Positions 34,786 to 46,330 are shown, counted from the first letter of the stretch. The stretch: 64,000 nucleotides of DNA from Siniperca chuatsi (GCF_020085105.1 NC_058052.1:29884233-29948232), one strand, 5' to 3'. Program-made: numbers and translations. Notes: generated by a model not told the origin, from the letters alone.

Positions 34786-35049
34786 ATGTAAATTATAGAT
34801 TATCATGTCTGAATGTTGAAACTTGAATAAATGTGGCAGAAACATGTTGGATAGTTTTTACTTTTTCGTTTAAAAAATAAGACCTGAAGGACTATGATGA
34901 TTGATAGGAGACGTTTTTCAATGAACACTGTTATTATTATTATTATTATTATTACTTATTTTAGATTCTCATCATATGTTTCAGATTTTTAAAACAATCA
35001 GATCAGGATTTTGTTTCGTATTTTCTGAGGATTTGATGAAGGATGTGTT

Positions 35050-35409
35050 TGTCACGTTCAGAAGAGGACCCAAATGCAGGACTCAGGCAGGTTGAAGAAC
35101 ACAAGATGAGTTTATTACTCGCTTAAACGGCAACACAACACAACTTAGAGCGGCTGAGAAGTCCAGGTAAGTAATCCAAAAAGGCCAACACAAAAAATAA
35201 CAGGAGCCCAACAAAGGTAAATCCACACAGAGGCGCAGGAAACATACAGGACTGAAGAGAACAAGCTGAACCGGTGGGGACAAACACAGGCACGTGGTAC
35301 AAACGCAGACTAAATACAAGCTATCAAAGACAGGAAGCAAAACTAGAGGGAAGGAGAATATTACAAAATAAAACAGGAAACAACAGGACACAAACTCAAA
35401 ACCATGACA
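35050..35409 (-). mobile_element. Solo LTR with perfect 5-bp target duplication
   Basis: The segment begins TGTCACGTTCAGAAGAGGAC and ends AAAACCATGACA. The TGTCA/TGACA ends form the short inverted repeat that closes LTRs. GTGTT is present immediately on both sides (35045-35049 and 35410-35414), a 5-bp target duplication as made by Ty3/Gypsy-type integrases. No internal coding region is present, so it is a 360-bp solo LTR left by recombination. The minus strand reads as the usual fish LTR orientation (CCTGTTTTATTTTG near its start). Confidence 0.85.
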
Positions 35410-35414
35410 GTGTT

Positions 35415-35750
35415 AGTGTTTTACAGATTAAGGTATTTTGATGATGATGATGGTATGATTTAGGTTTGTGGAGGTTCCATTTTCAGCTGTCAGTCTCTCC
35501 CCCATTAACACCACCTTTAACAGATTTAAGGTGGTGTAACACCAGTTGGAGGGAGGAGGGCAGATGCAGGATATGTTTTAAACCATTATAAAATACAGAC
35601 CCATTTATAGCCTGAAATTATAAATGAGATTATAGTAGATTTTTATTTTCTTCAGATCCAGAATTCATTTCTTTGAAACCAAATATTTAAAATGTTGTAA
35701 TTTTAGTTCTATAGTATCTATACTGTAGTATTAGAACTTCCGGTCAGGCA
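35415..35750. other. Intergenic, nothing recognised
   Basis: AT-rich sequence with a short inverted pair (CACCACCTTTAACAG against TTAAGGTGGTGTAAC at about 35507-35541). No coding potential. Confidence 0.4.
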
Positions 35751-35790
35751 AATCACAGACGCCCTGCAGCCACGGGTCCTTCTGCCGCTC

Positions 35791-35798
35791 TGACGTCA
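35791..35798 (+). promoter_or_regulatory. CRE/ATF site upstream of cox7a2l
   Basis: A full palindromic TGACGTCA lies 133 bases upstream of the cox7a2l ATG in a locally CpG-rich stretch, consistent with a core-promoter CREB/ATF element of a housekeeping mitochondrial gene. No TATA box is evident. Confidence 0.45.
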
Positions 35799-35930
35799 TT
35801 ACGCAGCGCAGTGTCGTCAGCAGGAGGAGCTGGATAAACTGGTATACTTGGGGAGCAGAGCAGCAGGTTAGGTGTGTCGTCAGTAACAGGTTAAATATCG
35901 GTGTGTTCAGGTGTGTTACCTGAGGCAGAG

Positions 35931-35999
35931 ATGTACTACCGACTGAACGGAGTGACGCAGCGGCTCACCGGAGCTCCCGCCGCCGCTTACAGCCCGCAG
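35931..35999 (+). CDS. cox7a2l: cox7a2l coding exon 1
   Basis: Encodes 23 residues, MYYRLNGV to AYSPQ; donor GTGAGA at 36000. Probable mitochondrial-targeting N-terminus (basic, hydroxylated, few acidic residues). Confidence 0.93.
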
Positions 36000-38900
36000 G
36001 TGAGACCCGAACACCGCGTGACCTTGTTAGCACCGGAGAGCAGCTGCAAATGCTAATGCTAATGCTAACCAGAAACAACAGGATTGTTAGTGAGTGGAGG
36101 AATATAGTGATCAGTTATCGATCATGTAATCAATAGATCAGATAAAATGGGTTTAAATCTGATCTGAGGTCTGTCAGCTTTAGAGTTTATTTACCTGATA
36201 AAATCTCTGATCAGCTGTTTGTGTTATTGATGATCAGTGACGTCAGAGGACAAACTTCCTGATTCATTAAATAAAATTTAAATAAACAGTTTATCAGTCA
36301 GCTGATCTTCTTTTCTGAACATTTATTTTCATTATCAATCCATCAGCCGATTCTTTTCCTGATTAATTGATGAATCTAACAATCAGTGAAGATGTTGATC
36401 AGTTTTTCTTCAGGTGTTTTGTTTTATTTGACAGATTAAAAACAGATTCAGTTACTTTGATAGAAAAGATCTTAGCAGCGATTTTGGAGAGCAGCGACGA
36501 GGATGAGTTTCAGAGCCTGAAGGGTTTGATTCCAACGATGACGAGGAATACCGAAATGTTAGGGATCCATTTGAAGATGGGTAAGTGTGTTTATTTTACT
36601 AAATCACAGTAATAGTGCACTTGGCGCTAAGCTAAATGTGACCGTCTTGGCTAAAAACAAAGTTAAGTAAAATTAGTCACGAACTTTGACAAAATTGGCT
36701 GTCCATTAGTAAAAGTTTACTCTGTTTTAAAGTTATTTCTCTCTGTAAAAGTGAGCTTCATTTACAAACAGTATAGATCAGAGGCTTATATATAATAACT
36801 AATGTAATATTGTTTCACTTCCATTCACACTTTGAAGACATGCTTTGACCGCTGGTTATTGTATCAAACTGTTCTGTGCAGATGACTGAACCACAGCCGG
36901 CCCGGCCGGCCAAGAGGTCCCGTGCCCCCGAGCACGAGCACCGCCCCCACAGCCACCAGCACCCCCACCTAGACAGCAGCCAGCTCCGCTGTCTTGGAAG
37001 ACAGACAAAGACCCGGACACCGCTCCCCCCGTCTCCAGGTTTCAACCAGCTCGGACACCAGGGCCGCAGCTCGGCTCCACCCCTCGACCGAAACTTTTCT
37101 TTCCTGAACAAACGGTACAAACACTGTCAGAAGAATGGACAGACTTGAACACGGGGATTTTACAAGTACAGTGGGCTGCTTCTGTACATGGCCATGGCGA
37201 AACTCGACAGCATCGCAGATTACCGGAAGCAGAATCGCCTCTTTTCTCTGCCGCTTCCGTCGCAGATCATGCCACGGCACAGATACAGAGCGATGTCTGG
37301 AAGCTTCATCTTGGCGACCCTGATGAGGATAAAGGGCACAGCTGAACATGACGGACTCTTCCGACTAAAACCCCCGACGGACGCCATAAAGAAAGCGTGC
37401 AAGACGTTTTATCATCCCCACAGAGACGTGGAAGAAAGAAAGGTCGCCTCGAAGGCGTACATGAAGGCAAAACCCACAAAGTGGGGATTCAAGCTGTTTG
37501 TCTCGGCTGACTCGAGGAATGGCTACACAGTGGCATTTTCCATTTACACAGCGAAAAGCGACGTCCCCTCTGGACATGGCCTGTCCGCCTGTCCCTGGTG
37601 CAACCAGGTTACCTTGGCACAGGCTACCACATTTACATGGAGCCCAAGCTCTTCAGGGCTCTCCATGAGCACAGATCTGCTGCCTGGGGGACAGGGAGAA
37701 CCACAAGGACTGCCCTAGGACAGAACTGGACGCCCTCGCAAGGAAGTCAGAAAGAGGGCGTAAGATGGGTACGGGACGGACACGAGGGACACTTCACACA
37801 GCGCGCTCTGTAAAACTGTGCAGAGGAGGGTGAAACAACGAGATGGCTCCTGGACAAAGGTATCAATCCCCTGTCCCGCACCAGTTACAGAGTACAAGCA
37901 TCACATGGGTGGAGCTGATCCATCAGACCAGCTCATTCAGTATTACTCCGCACAACACGAGACCATGCGTTGGTACGATTTTCTGGACAGGGCCTCCACC
38001 AACAGCTTCATTCTCCACAAGGAGCTCGTGACACACAGAGCTTCGATGGAGGAGCTGACTCTGTGGCAAGCCTCTCCGCACAGCTGCTCCCCTCCACCTG
38101 CAGGTCAGCTTCCTGTACCTAAAGCCACCACGGGTCGCAGGAGACGCGAGCATTGCCAAAGCCGAGGCAAGCGAAGGGACGCACCGTGGAAATGCAGGGA
38201 GCGTGACGTCGCCGTCTGCGTGCAGCTGCACAGGAAGTGTTTTGCAGCACGGCAGTTGAAACATGCACATTATGTAAATATTGTAAATAGTTTTTGTTTT
38301 TTCTGTGTTTTATACAGTAAATGTTTGGTTTGAGAAAAAAAACTGTTGCTAATTTTTCATTTGCACACATCCCGGGAAGCGTGATATGTAGTAAGAAGAG
38401 TCACAGACAACACCTGTACTCAAAATTTATTATGCATTTATCTGTTTTATTCATATATTCCGCTGCTTCTGTGAACCTGAGACTTTGGTAAACCCATTTC
38501 AAGCACCAAAACAATTTGTCCACATGAGTAATGATGTTTTCACAAGAGATTTGAAGAATTTCAAAAATTGGACTTCAGCTTTTCATCTTGACAGAGTGCC
38601 GAGGTTTTCCTGCACAGTTTGATATAAAACACAGGGGTGTCATGTTATGCCAATGCGGAGGGTTCGGCACCGTGGAAACTGTCCCGCTGCAGCGTTCAGG
38701 CCGAGGTCGGGAAGACGCGACACGGGAACGTCTGCAGCGTTGACTCATGAGCAGCTGTGACCTGCGCTGCACATTTACTGCCGCTAGACAACCTCGCTGC
38801 TCACCTGTCCCTCTGCTCCGATCGGCAACACCTGCCTGCTCTGAGTGCAGTCGCTCGCTCGCCCACATTCAGTTTCCTTTTTCTGTTTGATTTTTAAAAT

Positions 38901-40712
38901 TTTAACTCCACCTGTCTCTCTGTCTCCACCTGTCTGTCTCTCTCTCTCTGTCTCTCTCTCTGTCTTTCTCTGTCTCCACCTGTCTCTCTCTCTGTCTCTC
39001 TCTCTCTGTCTCCACCTGTCTCTCTCTCTCTCTGTCTCTCTCTCTCTCTCTCCACCTGTCTCTCTCTCTCTCTGTCTCTGTCTCCACCTGTCTCTCTGTC
39101 TCCACCTGTCTCTCTCTCCTGTCTCTCTCTCTGTCTCCACCTGTCTTTCTCTCTGTCTCTCTCTCTCTGTCTTTCTCTGTCTCCACCTGTCTCTCTCTCT
39201 CCCTGTCTCTCTCTCTCTGTCTTTCTCTGTCTCCACCTGTCTCTCTCTCTGTCTCTCTCTCTCTGTCTCCACCTGTCTCTCTCTCTCTCTGTCTCTCTCT
39301 CTCTCTCTCCACCTGTCTCTCTCTCTCTCTGTCTCTGTCTCCACCTGTCTCTCTGTCTCCACCTGTCTCTCTCCCTGTCTCTCTCTCTGTCTCCACCTGT
39401 CTCTCTCTCTGTCTCTCTCTCTCTGTCTTTCTCTCTGTCTCCACCTGTCTCTCTCTCTCTCTCTCACCTGTCTCTCTCTCTCTCTCTCTCTCCACCTGTC
39501 TCTCCACCTGTCTCTCTGTCTCCACCTGTCTCTCTCTCTCTCTCTTCACCTGTCTCTCTCCCTGTCTCTCTGTCTCTCTCTCCACCTGTCTCTCTCCACC
39601 TGTCTCTCCACCTGTCTCTCTCTCTCTCCACCTGTCTCTCTGTCTCTGTCTCCACCTGTCTCTCTGTCTCTCGTCAGGGTCTGCGTCCAGGTGTCCCACC
39701 AGTCAGTCCTCCCATCATCTTTGCGTCTCCGACCAAACTGGCGTCTGAAACAGGAAGTCAAGTGGAGTACCTGGGAGCCAATCGAGTCCCCGAACTGCAG
39801 AAAGTCTTCCAGGTAATGCTATGATGTCATCAGGTGTGCTGATGTAAGACAGGGCGGGTGAGGGGGGATGTTACAGCCTTTATTTGGACACCTGGTCTGA
39901 AGCGTCAGTCATGTTGCCATGGTTACCTGCAGGTTAATATTTAGAACTGAGCTTCAACTGATGACAGCTGACAGCCAATCAGAGAGCTAGTTGTGTGTCT
40001 GCGAGATCCTTGAGAAGGATCCAGGATTCACTGAGCATGTGCCAGAGGTCCTGGAAGAGGTTCCACCTGGCCTTGGAGAGTTTAATGGGTCCTTAAGGAG
40101 GTTCCAGTGGTATTTCAGTAAGGGATAAAGTACAGCAGGGTAATGTTTGGCAATAATAACCGTCTCGCTGTACATTATCCCGCTTATTTCTCGGATACTT
40201 ACTCAAGAAATCAATAATTTGACACCGAATCTTGATTTTAAAAATGATTTTAATACGTCTTTTTTGCCACAGGACTTCTTTCTACGGATTGATATGATTG
40301 GACTCGAGAGTCTATGGGCAGAACTGCGTCTATCGCAGCGGTCGGCTCGTCAGAAGCAACAGGCCGTAGAATGCCGTAATTGACCAATCAGAATCGAGTA
40401 TTCAGCAAAGCCGTGTAAGAGGTTTAATGGGTTCTTGAGGAGGTTCCTGGGGCGCTTGAGTGAGGGTTAGGATTGAGCTCTGCTCAGGTGCCTTTGTTTA
40501 GGATCATGTGATCTGTATGATGATGTAATAAGCCCCGCCCCTCACAGGTAACCTGTCTCTCTCTCTGTCAGAGGTCTGATGGGGTCCCAGTCCACCTGAA
40601 GAAGGGCCTGATAGACAAGCTGCTGTACCGGACCACCATGGGTCTGACTGTGGGGGGGGCGCTCTACTGCCTGGTGGCTCTCTACTTCGCCGCCCAGCCC
40701 AGCAACAAGTAA
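35931..40712 (+). CDS. cox7a2l: COX7A2L / SCAF1 respiratory supercomplex factor, complete, 3 exons
   Basis: Mitochondrial inner-membrane protein of the COX7A family that links complex III to complex IV in supercomplexes. Exons 35931-35999, 39678-39812 and 40572-40712 give 114 aa, the same as human from memory. Start [14 protein letters not shown] matches the COX7A2L-specific N-terminus (MYYKFSGFTQKLAG). The centre has [11 protein letters not shown] and [12 protein letters not shown]. The COX7A domain has [24 protein letters not shown], one membrane segment [13 protein letters not shown] and terminal SNK. All introns are phase 0. The long N-terminal linker before VPELQK is the SCAF1 feature that binds complex III and separates it from COX7A1/2. 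Gene order kcng3 then cox7a2l on one strand agrees with mammals. Confidence 0.95.
36440..38290 (+). pseudogene. piggyBac transposase relic in cox7a2l intron 1
   Basis: Several + frames together read as a PGBD4-like piggyBac transposase. An acidic N-terminus ([16 protein letters not shown], then [15 protein letters not shown]) is followed by a possible donor GTAAGT and an acceptor TTCTGTGCAG before 36881. The central block is [15 protein letters not shown], then [20 protein letters not shown] and [15 protein letters not shown]. The later block is [20 protein letters not shown], then [17 protein letters not shown] and [13 protein letters not shown]. The C-terminus is [15 protein letters not shown]. 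At least four frame changes and internal gaps disable it. Terminal inverted repeats and TTAA duplications were not located. Confidence 0.85.
38915..39672 (+). repeat. CTCTCTGTCTCCACCTGT array ending at cox7a2l exon 2 acceptor
   Basis: About 760 bases of CTCTCTCTGTCT words punctuated by TCCACCTGT. A higher-order period near 257 bases is seen: the TCCACCTGT spaced blocks at 39011 and 39051 recur at 39268 and 39308. The array runs into CTCGTCAG, the acceptor of exon 2. The + strand is nearly pure pyrimidine. Confidence 0.94.
39678..39812 (+). CDS. cox7a2l: cox7a2l coding exon 2
   Basis: Encodes the 45-residue linker GLRPGVPPV to LQKVFQ; donor GTAATG at 39813. Confidence 0.93.
40128..40418. mobile_element. 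Interspersed repeat inserted in a duplicated intron segment
   Basis: A segment from ATAAAGTACAGCAGGG to CAAAGCCGTGTAA interrupts two copies of a short intron duplication (GTTTAATGGGTCCTTAAGGA at about 40079 and GTTTAATGGGTTCTTGAGGA at about 40420). TGACCAATCAGAATCGAGTA near its right end is wording common in fish DNA-transposon relics. No ORF. Class unproven. Confidence 0.4.
40572..40712 (+). CDS. cox7a2l: cox7a2l coding exon 3
   Basis: Encodes the COX7A domain end and the single membrane helix, RSDGVPVHL to AAQPSNK, TAA stop. Acceptor TCTCTCTCTGTCAG, again CTCTGT-rich. Confidence 0.94.
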   Translation, partial: RSDGVPVHLKKGLIDKLLYRTTMGLTVGGALYCLVALYFAAQPSNK

Positions 40713-40854
40713 AGCTGCTGAGCTGCTGCGCTCTGATTGGACGAGAGGTTTCTGAGAGGCGTTCAGTGTGACAGACGGACGAGGAGGCGTTCAGGGACAG
40801 TTACAGGAAACAAACACTTTGTACAGAAAATATAATTTAGTATGAAGAATTAAC

Positions 40855-40860
40855 AATAAA
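40855..40860 (+). terminator. Poly(A) signal of cox7a2l
   Basis: AATAAA 143 bases after the stop, followed by a GT-rich stretch (GTTTATTTTGTTG). A second AATAAA lies at about 40915. Confidence 0.7.
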
Positions 40861-41130
40861 GTTTATTTTGTTGTAAAAGAATCTGTATGTCTGTCGGGTT
40901 TTCTGACATGTTTTAATAAAGTAACAATATATTGTTTCTTACTGATCGTGTACCTGTGGACAGGTAAGGTGTCTGTAGTGATGAAGACTCATGAAACTTC
41001 AGGTTTTAAACTCAGCAGCACGTCAACACTGGTGCTGAAACTCAAATATTTATAGTATTACTTTTATACGTGTTCGATAAAACAGGCACGTTTTTACTAA
41101 ATCTCATTCTTTTGTTGTGCTGCATTAAGC

Positions 41131-41131
41131 G

Positions 41132-41169
<38 letters not shown>

Positions 41170-41170
41170 G
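41131..41170. repeat. (GTT)13 microsatellite
   Basis: Simple GTT run followed by a roughly 230-base CpG-rich stretch (41171-41400) with no recognised gene. Confidence 0.9.
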
Positions 41171-42292
41171 GGCCTCGCCACGTGTGAGACAAAGACCGGC
41201 CGACCTGGAAAAGCGGAGGCTCGACTGAGAAACAAAGGACCGACAGATCGGCGCCAAGCCCCCGCAGCCGTTAACTCACCCAGGTGCAAGACTGACGCGA
41301 GAGCTCGGTTGACTCCTATTGGCCGAGACGCACAACACGCCACATGAAATCTCGGCGCACAGCTGTGGCGACATCACGTCTATGAAGTCTAGCGCCACAC
41401 ACTGTTCTTCTTTTCCACTGTAACCCCGTTACGACATCACGGGAACTTTTATTTTCCCCGGAGAGAGTTAACTCGCTGGACGAGCAACAGGCTGCTTTGT
41501 GTTTGCTGAACACACTTTTGGATCCTGACCGTTTATTCCCCATAACGATCCCGTACCTGCAGGAGGTGATGTTTGATGCTCGAGGTTTCTGCTAATAACC
41601 AAACCTGCCCTACTTGAATCCCAACATGGTGAAACATGTTACAGTAAAATAATTAATTAATAAATGTCCAAAAAGCCTCTATCAAATATTTTCACTGACA
41701 CTAAATATTAATGAACCTTATTAATGTAGTTTAGTCTCAGTGTCACTGTGTGTTTGAACTTCCTGTTTAATATTTATGTAATATTTATTATTTAATTATT
41801 AGTTTTATTACAATATTACTTGTTCATCACCATATTTCTCAGTTATTTGTCTTCATCTCCCAATAATGTGTCTCTCACATTCAGTCTCTGTTCCAAACTT
41901 CATTCATATTTTCTGGATTTTAACAGTACACTGTACAGTCACTTTAAAGAGGGACACAATTAAAAACCCTCATCAGTGTCAGCATGCAGAGTCTGAAACT
42001 GAAAACTGTGCTGTCAGACTGGTCTAAGATCAGTTTCTTTGTGTCTGGAAAGTGTTTGAGTTCAGGCGGCTGCAGAGAAAAGTTAAAGTTAAATGTAAGT
42101 TTCTTTAATATTAATGGGGACGACGCTCAGAGACATCAGCTGCTAACAGATCAGCTGTGTGTACCTCCTCTGATGTGAGTTGATCCTGTTTTTATGAATC
42201 CTGATCCTCTTATTATTATCTTCATCTCATCACTCCCATAATGTTGGATTCAGTGGGATTATTGAGGATTATCTGTATAGATCCAGTTTCTT

Positions 42293-42774
42293 TAAAGGAA
42301 CAGTTCAGCATTTAGTGACGTTCCCTCAGGCCTCGTTCAGGGTTCTCGTCGGTTCTTATCTATTCAGATCCAGACCAGTTCAGTCTGAAGTCTCTTTCTG
42401 TCATCGGTCCAACAACATTTAGAAAGTCCAGAAGAGTCGTTTGATTCAATTATTTTATCCCATTCATGTGTGTGAGGCCAACAGAGTCCACCTGTACCTC
42501 ACCTTCAGAGCCAATCAGAAGAGAGTAGAGTCCCAACACGTGAGGTGATGTCACCTGCTTTTGTAGTAAAAACAAATGTTTATAACCAGATTTAGAAATG
42601 TTCATATTTCTCTGCTTCAGAGTTTAAGTCGTGTTAACATCATGTTTTGGGTTTTTTTGTGTTAAAAAACAATATTCTTTAAATATTATATATTAAATAT
42701 TCTTTCTTGTGTTTCAGCTGTGAAAGAAATGCTAGACTGAGAATGTCACTAAATATTGAACTGTTCCTGTAAAG
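42293..42774. mobile_element. MITE related to the foldback element at 8642
   Basis: Left end TAAAGGAACAGTTCAGCATT followed by TAGTGAC is mirrored at the right end by GTCACTAAATATTGAACTGT followed by TCCTGTAAAG, giving inverted termini of about 27 bases. The terminal words match those of the prph2-intron element, but the interior differs. No ORF. Confidence 0.65.
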
Positions 42775-43284
42775 AAACTCTGTCCCTCTGGTTAAATGAT
42801 TTCAGATCAGAGTTATAATCTGCAGAGGTCACTGTGACAAGGTTTTAACAGTTTCTATGAAAAGTGTCGGCAGCTCGGTGAAGAGATCAAACTGTAAATC
42901 TGAGACTAAATGAGTCTTTTCTGTGTTCACAGTAAAACCAGATTTGATTTAGTAATTACAGACTGAACGTAGTCGGACAGCAGGAGGTGATGAACTGTTC
43001 TGATTCTGTTGCATCTTTTATCTCCAGACCTTCAAACACTCTGAAAAGAAAAGGTGTGTGTTTTACTTTAAGAACACCTGTGTCCTTGTTGATTCTGCAG
43101 TTCGTTTTCAGAGCTTCTGCTGAGGTTGAGCTGAACTGAAATGTTTACTGAAATAAAGTTTTAAATGTAGGATCATTTGAAGTACAGGTGTTCAATACTT
43201 CTTCTTCCAGCTTTGTAGAAATAATGACATATAAATTTATTTCAGTAAAACACTTCATATTTACTTCATTATCGGATTATTTCA

Positions 43285-46200
43285 GTAAGTGGGGATCCAT
43301 CCATCCATTTTCTTCCGCTTATCCGGGGCCGGGTCGCGGGGGCAGCAGTCTAAGCAGGGACTCCCAGACTTCCTTCGCTCCAGACACTTCCTCCAGCTCC
43401 TCCGGGGGGATCCCGAGGCGTTCCCAGGCCAGCCGAGAGACATAGTCCCTCCAGCGTGTCCTGGGTCTTCCCCGGGGCCGCCTCCCGGTGGGACATGCCC
43501 AGAACACCTCCCGAGGGAGGCGTCCAGGAGGCATCCGGATCAGATGCCCTAGCCACCTCAGCTGGCTCCTCTCGACGTGGAGGAGCAGCGGCTCTACTCG
43601 AGCTCCCCGTGTGACTGAGCTCCTCACCCTATCTCTAAGGGAGCGCCCAGCCACTCGGCGGAGGAAGCCCATTTCGGCCGCTTGTATCCGCGATCTTGTC
43701 CTTTCGGTCACTACCCAGAGCTCATGACCATAGGTGAGGGCAGGAGCGTGGATTGACCGGTAAATCGAGAGCTTTGTCTTTCGACTCAGCTCCTTCTTCA
43801 CCACAACGGTCCGATACAGCGCCCGCATCACTGCAGACGCTGTACCGATCCGCCTGTCAATCTCACGCTCCATCCGTCCCTCACTCGTGAACAAGACCCG
43901 AGATACTTGAACTCCTCCACTTGAGGCAAGGACTCCCCACCTACCCGAAGAGAGCAAACCACCTTTTTCCGGTCAAGAACCATGGCCTCAGATTTGGAAG
44001 AGCTGATTCTCATCCCAGCTGCTTCACACTCGGCTGCAAACCGCCCCAGTGCATGCTGCAGGTCCTGGTTTGAAGAAGCCATCAGAACGACATCATCTGC
44101 AAACAGCAGAGATGAGATCCTGTGGTTCCCAAACCGGACTCCCTCCGGCCCCTGACTGCGCCTAGAAATTCTGTCCATATAAATTATGAACAGAACCGGT
44201 GACAAAGGGCAGCCCTGGCGGAGTCCAACATGCACCGGGAACAGGTCTGACTTACTGCCGGCAATGCGAACACAGCTCCTGCTCCGGTTATACAGGGACC
44301 GGACAGCCCTTAGCAAAGGGCCCCGGACCCCATACTCCCAGAGCACTCCCCACAAAGCGCCCGGGGCACACGGTCGAATGCCTTCTCCAGATCCACAAAG
44401 CACATGTGGACTGGTTGGGCAAACTCCCATGAACCCTCGAGCACCCGATGGAGAGTATAGAGCTGGTCCAGTGTTCCACGACCGGGACGAAAACCACTCT
44501 GCTCCTCCTGAATCCGAGGTTCGACTATCGGACGAATTCTCCTCTCCAGTACCCTGGAGTAGACCTTACCGGGGAGGCTGAGAAGTGTGATCCTCTGTGA
44601 TTGGAACACACCCTCCGGTCCCCCTTCTTATACAGAGGGACCACCACCCCGGTCTGCCAGTCCAGAGGCACTGTCCCAGACCGCCACGCGATGTTGCAGA
44701 GACGTGTCAGCCAAGACAGTCCCACAACATCCAGAGACTTAAGATACTCAGGACGGATCTCATCCACCCCTGAAGCCTTGCCACCAAGGAGCTTGCCAAC
44801 AACCTCAGTGACTTCGGCCAGGGTGATGGATGAGTCCGCCTCCGGGTCCCCAGCCTCCGCTTCCTCTTGGAAGACGTGACAGCGGGATTGAGGAGATCCT
44901 CAAAGTATTCCTTCCACCGTCCGACAACATCCCCAGTCGAGGTCAACAGCTCTCCACCCGCACCGTACACGGTGTTGGTGAAGCACTGCTTCCCCCTCCT
45001 GAGCCGTCGGACGGTTTGCCAGAATTTCTTTGAGGCCGACCGATAGTCCTCCTCCATGGCCTCTCGAACCTCTCCCAATCCTGAGTTTTTGCCTCTGTGA
45101 CCGCACGGGCTGCAGCACGCTTAGCCTGCCGGTACCTGTCAGCTGCCTCGGGAGTCCCACGAGCCAACAAGGCCCGATAGGACTCCTTCTTCAGCCTGAC
45201 GGCATCCCTTACTTCCGGCGTCCACCACCGGGTTCGGGATTGCCGCGCGACAGGCACCAGAAACCTTGCGACCACAGCTACGAGCCGCCGCATCGACAAT
45301 GGAGGTGGAAAACATGGTCCACTCGGACTCAATGTCCCCAGCCTCCCCCGGGATCTGGGAGAAGCTCTCCCGGAGGTGTGAGTTGTAGACCCTGCTGACA
45401 GAGGGCTCCGCCAGACGTTCCCAGCAGACCCTCACGATACGCTTGGGCCTGCCAAGTCTGTCCGGCTTCCTCCCCTGCCAGCGGATCCAACTCACCACCA
45501 GGTGGTGATCGGTTGACAGCTCCGCCCCTCTCTTCACCCGAGTGTCCAAGACGCGCGCGGAGGTCAGATGATACGACAACAAAGTCGATCATCGACCTCC
45601 GGCCTAGGTGTCCTGGTGCCACGTGCACTGATGGACACCCTTGTGCTTGAACATGGTGTTAGTTATGGACAAACTGCAACTAGCACAGAAGTCCAACAAC
45701 TGAACACCGCTTGGGTTCAGATCAGGGGCCGTTCCTTCCGATTACCCCTCTCCAGGTGTCACTGTCGTTACCCACGTGGGCGTAGAAGTCCCCAGTAGAA
45801 CAACGGAGTCCCGGGCGGTGCACTATCTAGTACCCTCCCAGGGACCCCAAGAAGGCCTGGTACTCTGCACTGCCGTTCGGCCCATAGGCCGCCACAACAG
45901 TGAGAGACCTGTCCCCACCCGGAGGCGGAGGGACGCGACCCTCTCGTTCACCGGGTAAACTCCAACACGTGGCGGCTGAGCTGTGGGGCTATGAGCAGGC
46001 CCACACCAGCCCGCCGCCTCTCCCGCAGGCAACGCCAGAGAAATGGAGCGTCCCAGCCCCTCTCGAGAGACGGGTTCCAGAGCCCAGGCTGTGCGTGATG
46101 GCGAGGCCGACTATATCTAGCCGGTAACGCTCAACCTCCCGCACAAGCTCAGGCTCCCCCCCCCAGCGACATTCCATGTCCCTAGAGCCAGTTTCTGTGT

Positions 46201-46330
46201 CCGGAGATCTGGTCGCCGAAGCTCCTGCCTTCGACTGCCGCCCAGATCTCTCTGCACCGGCCCCTTACGGATCCTCCTGCGGGTGGTGGGTCCACGGGAG
46301 GACAGCCCCGCGTCGCTCCAAGCATGTGTT
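43285..46330 (-). mobile_element. Near full-length non-LTR retrotransposon (APE-RT LINE), broken
   Basis: Read on minus from about 46330. The APE endonuclease N-terminus is ELVREVERYRLDIVGL near 46140, with later APE pieces MIDFVVVSSDL and STDHHLVVSWIRW (about 45600-45480). A linker follows, SASKKFWQTVRRLRRGKQ. RT has SGFRPGRGTLDQL, FVDLEKAFDRVPR, GLRQGCPLSPVLFIIYMD and FADDVVLMASS. The C-terminal domain runs from LSIYRSIHAPALTYGHELW to LLRLLPPRPGPG. The 3' tail GGATGGATGGAT is at 43290-43305. At least five frameshifts (for example near 43900, 44400, 44700 and 45150) make it inactive. GC-rich relative to its surroundings. Clade not assigned. Confidence 0.88.

Larger units (their letters stand above)
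40920..43284. other. Intergenic downstream of cox7a2l
   Basis: No host exon recognised. Contains the GTT run, the CpG-rich stretch 41171-41400 and a MITE (42293-42774). The CpG stretch could be a promoter of an unseen transcript, but nothing else supports this. Confidence 0.4.

Noticed and set aside
43285-46330. Active LINE
   Set aside because: The endonuclease and RT motifs are all present but lie in different frames with several frameshifts, so no full ORF2 remains.
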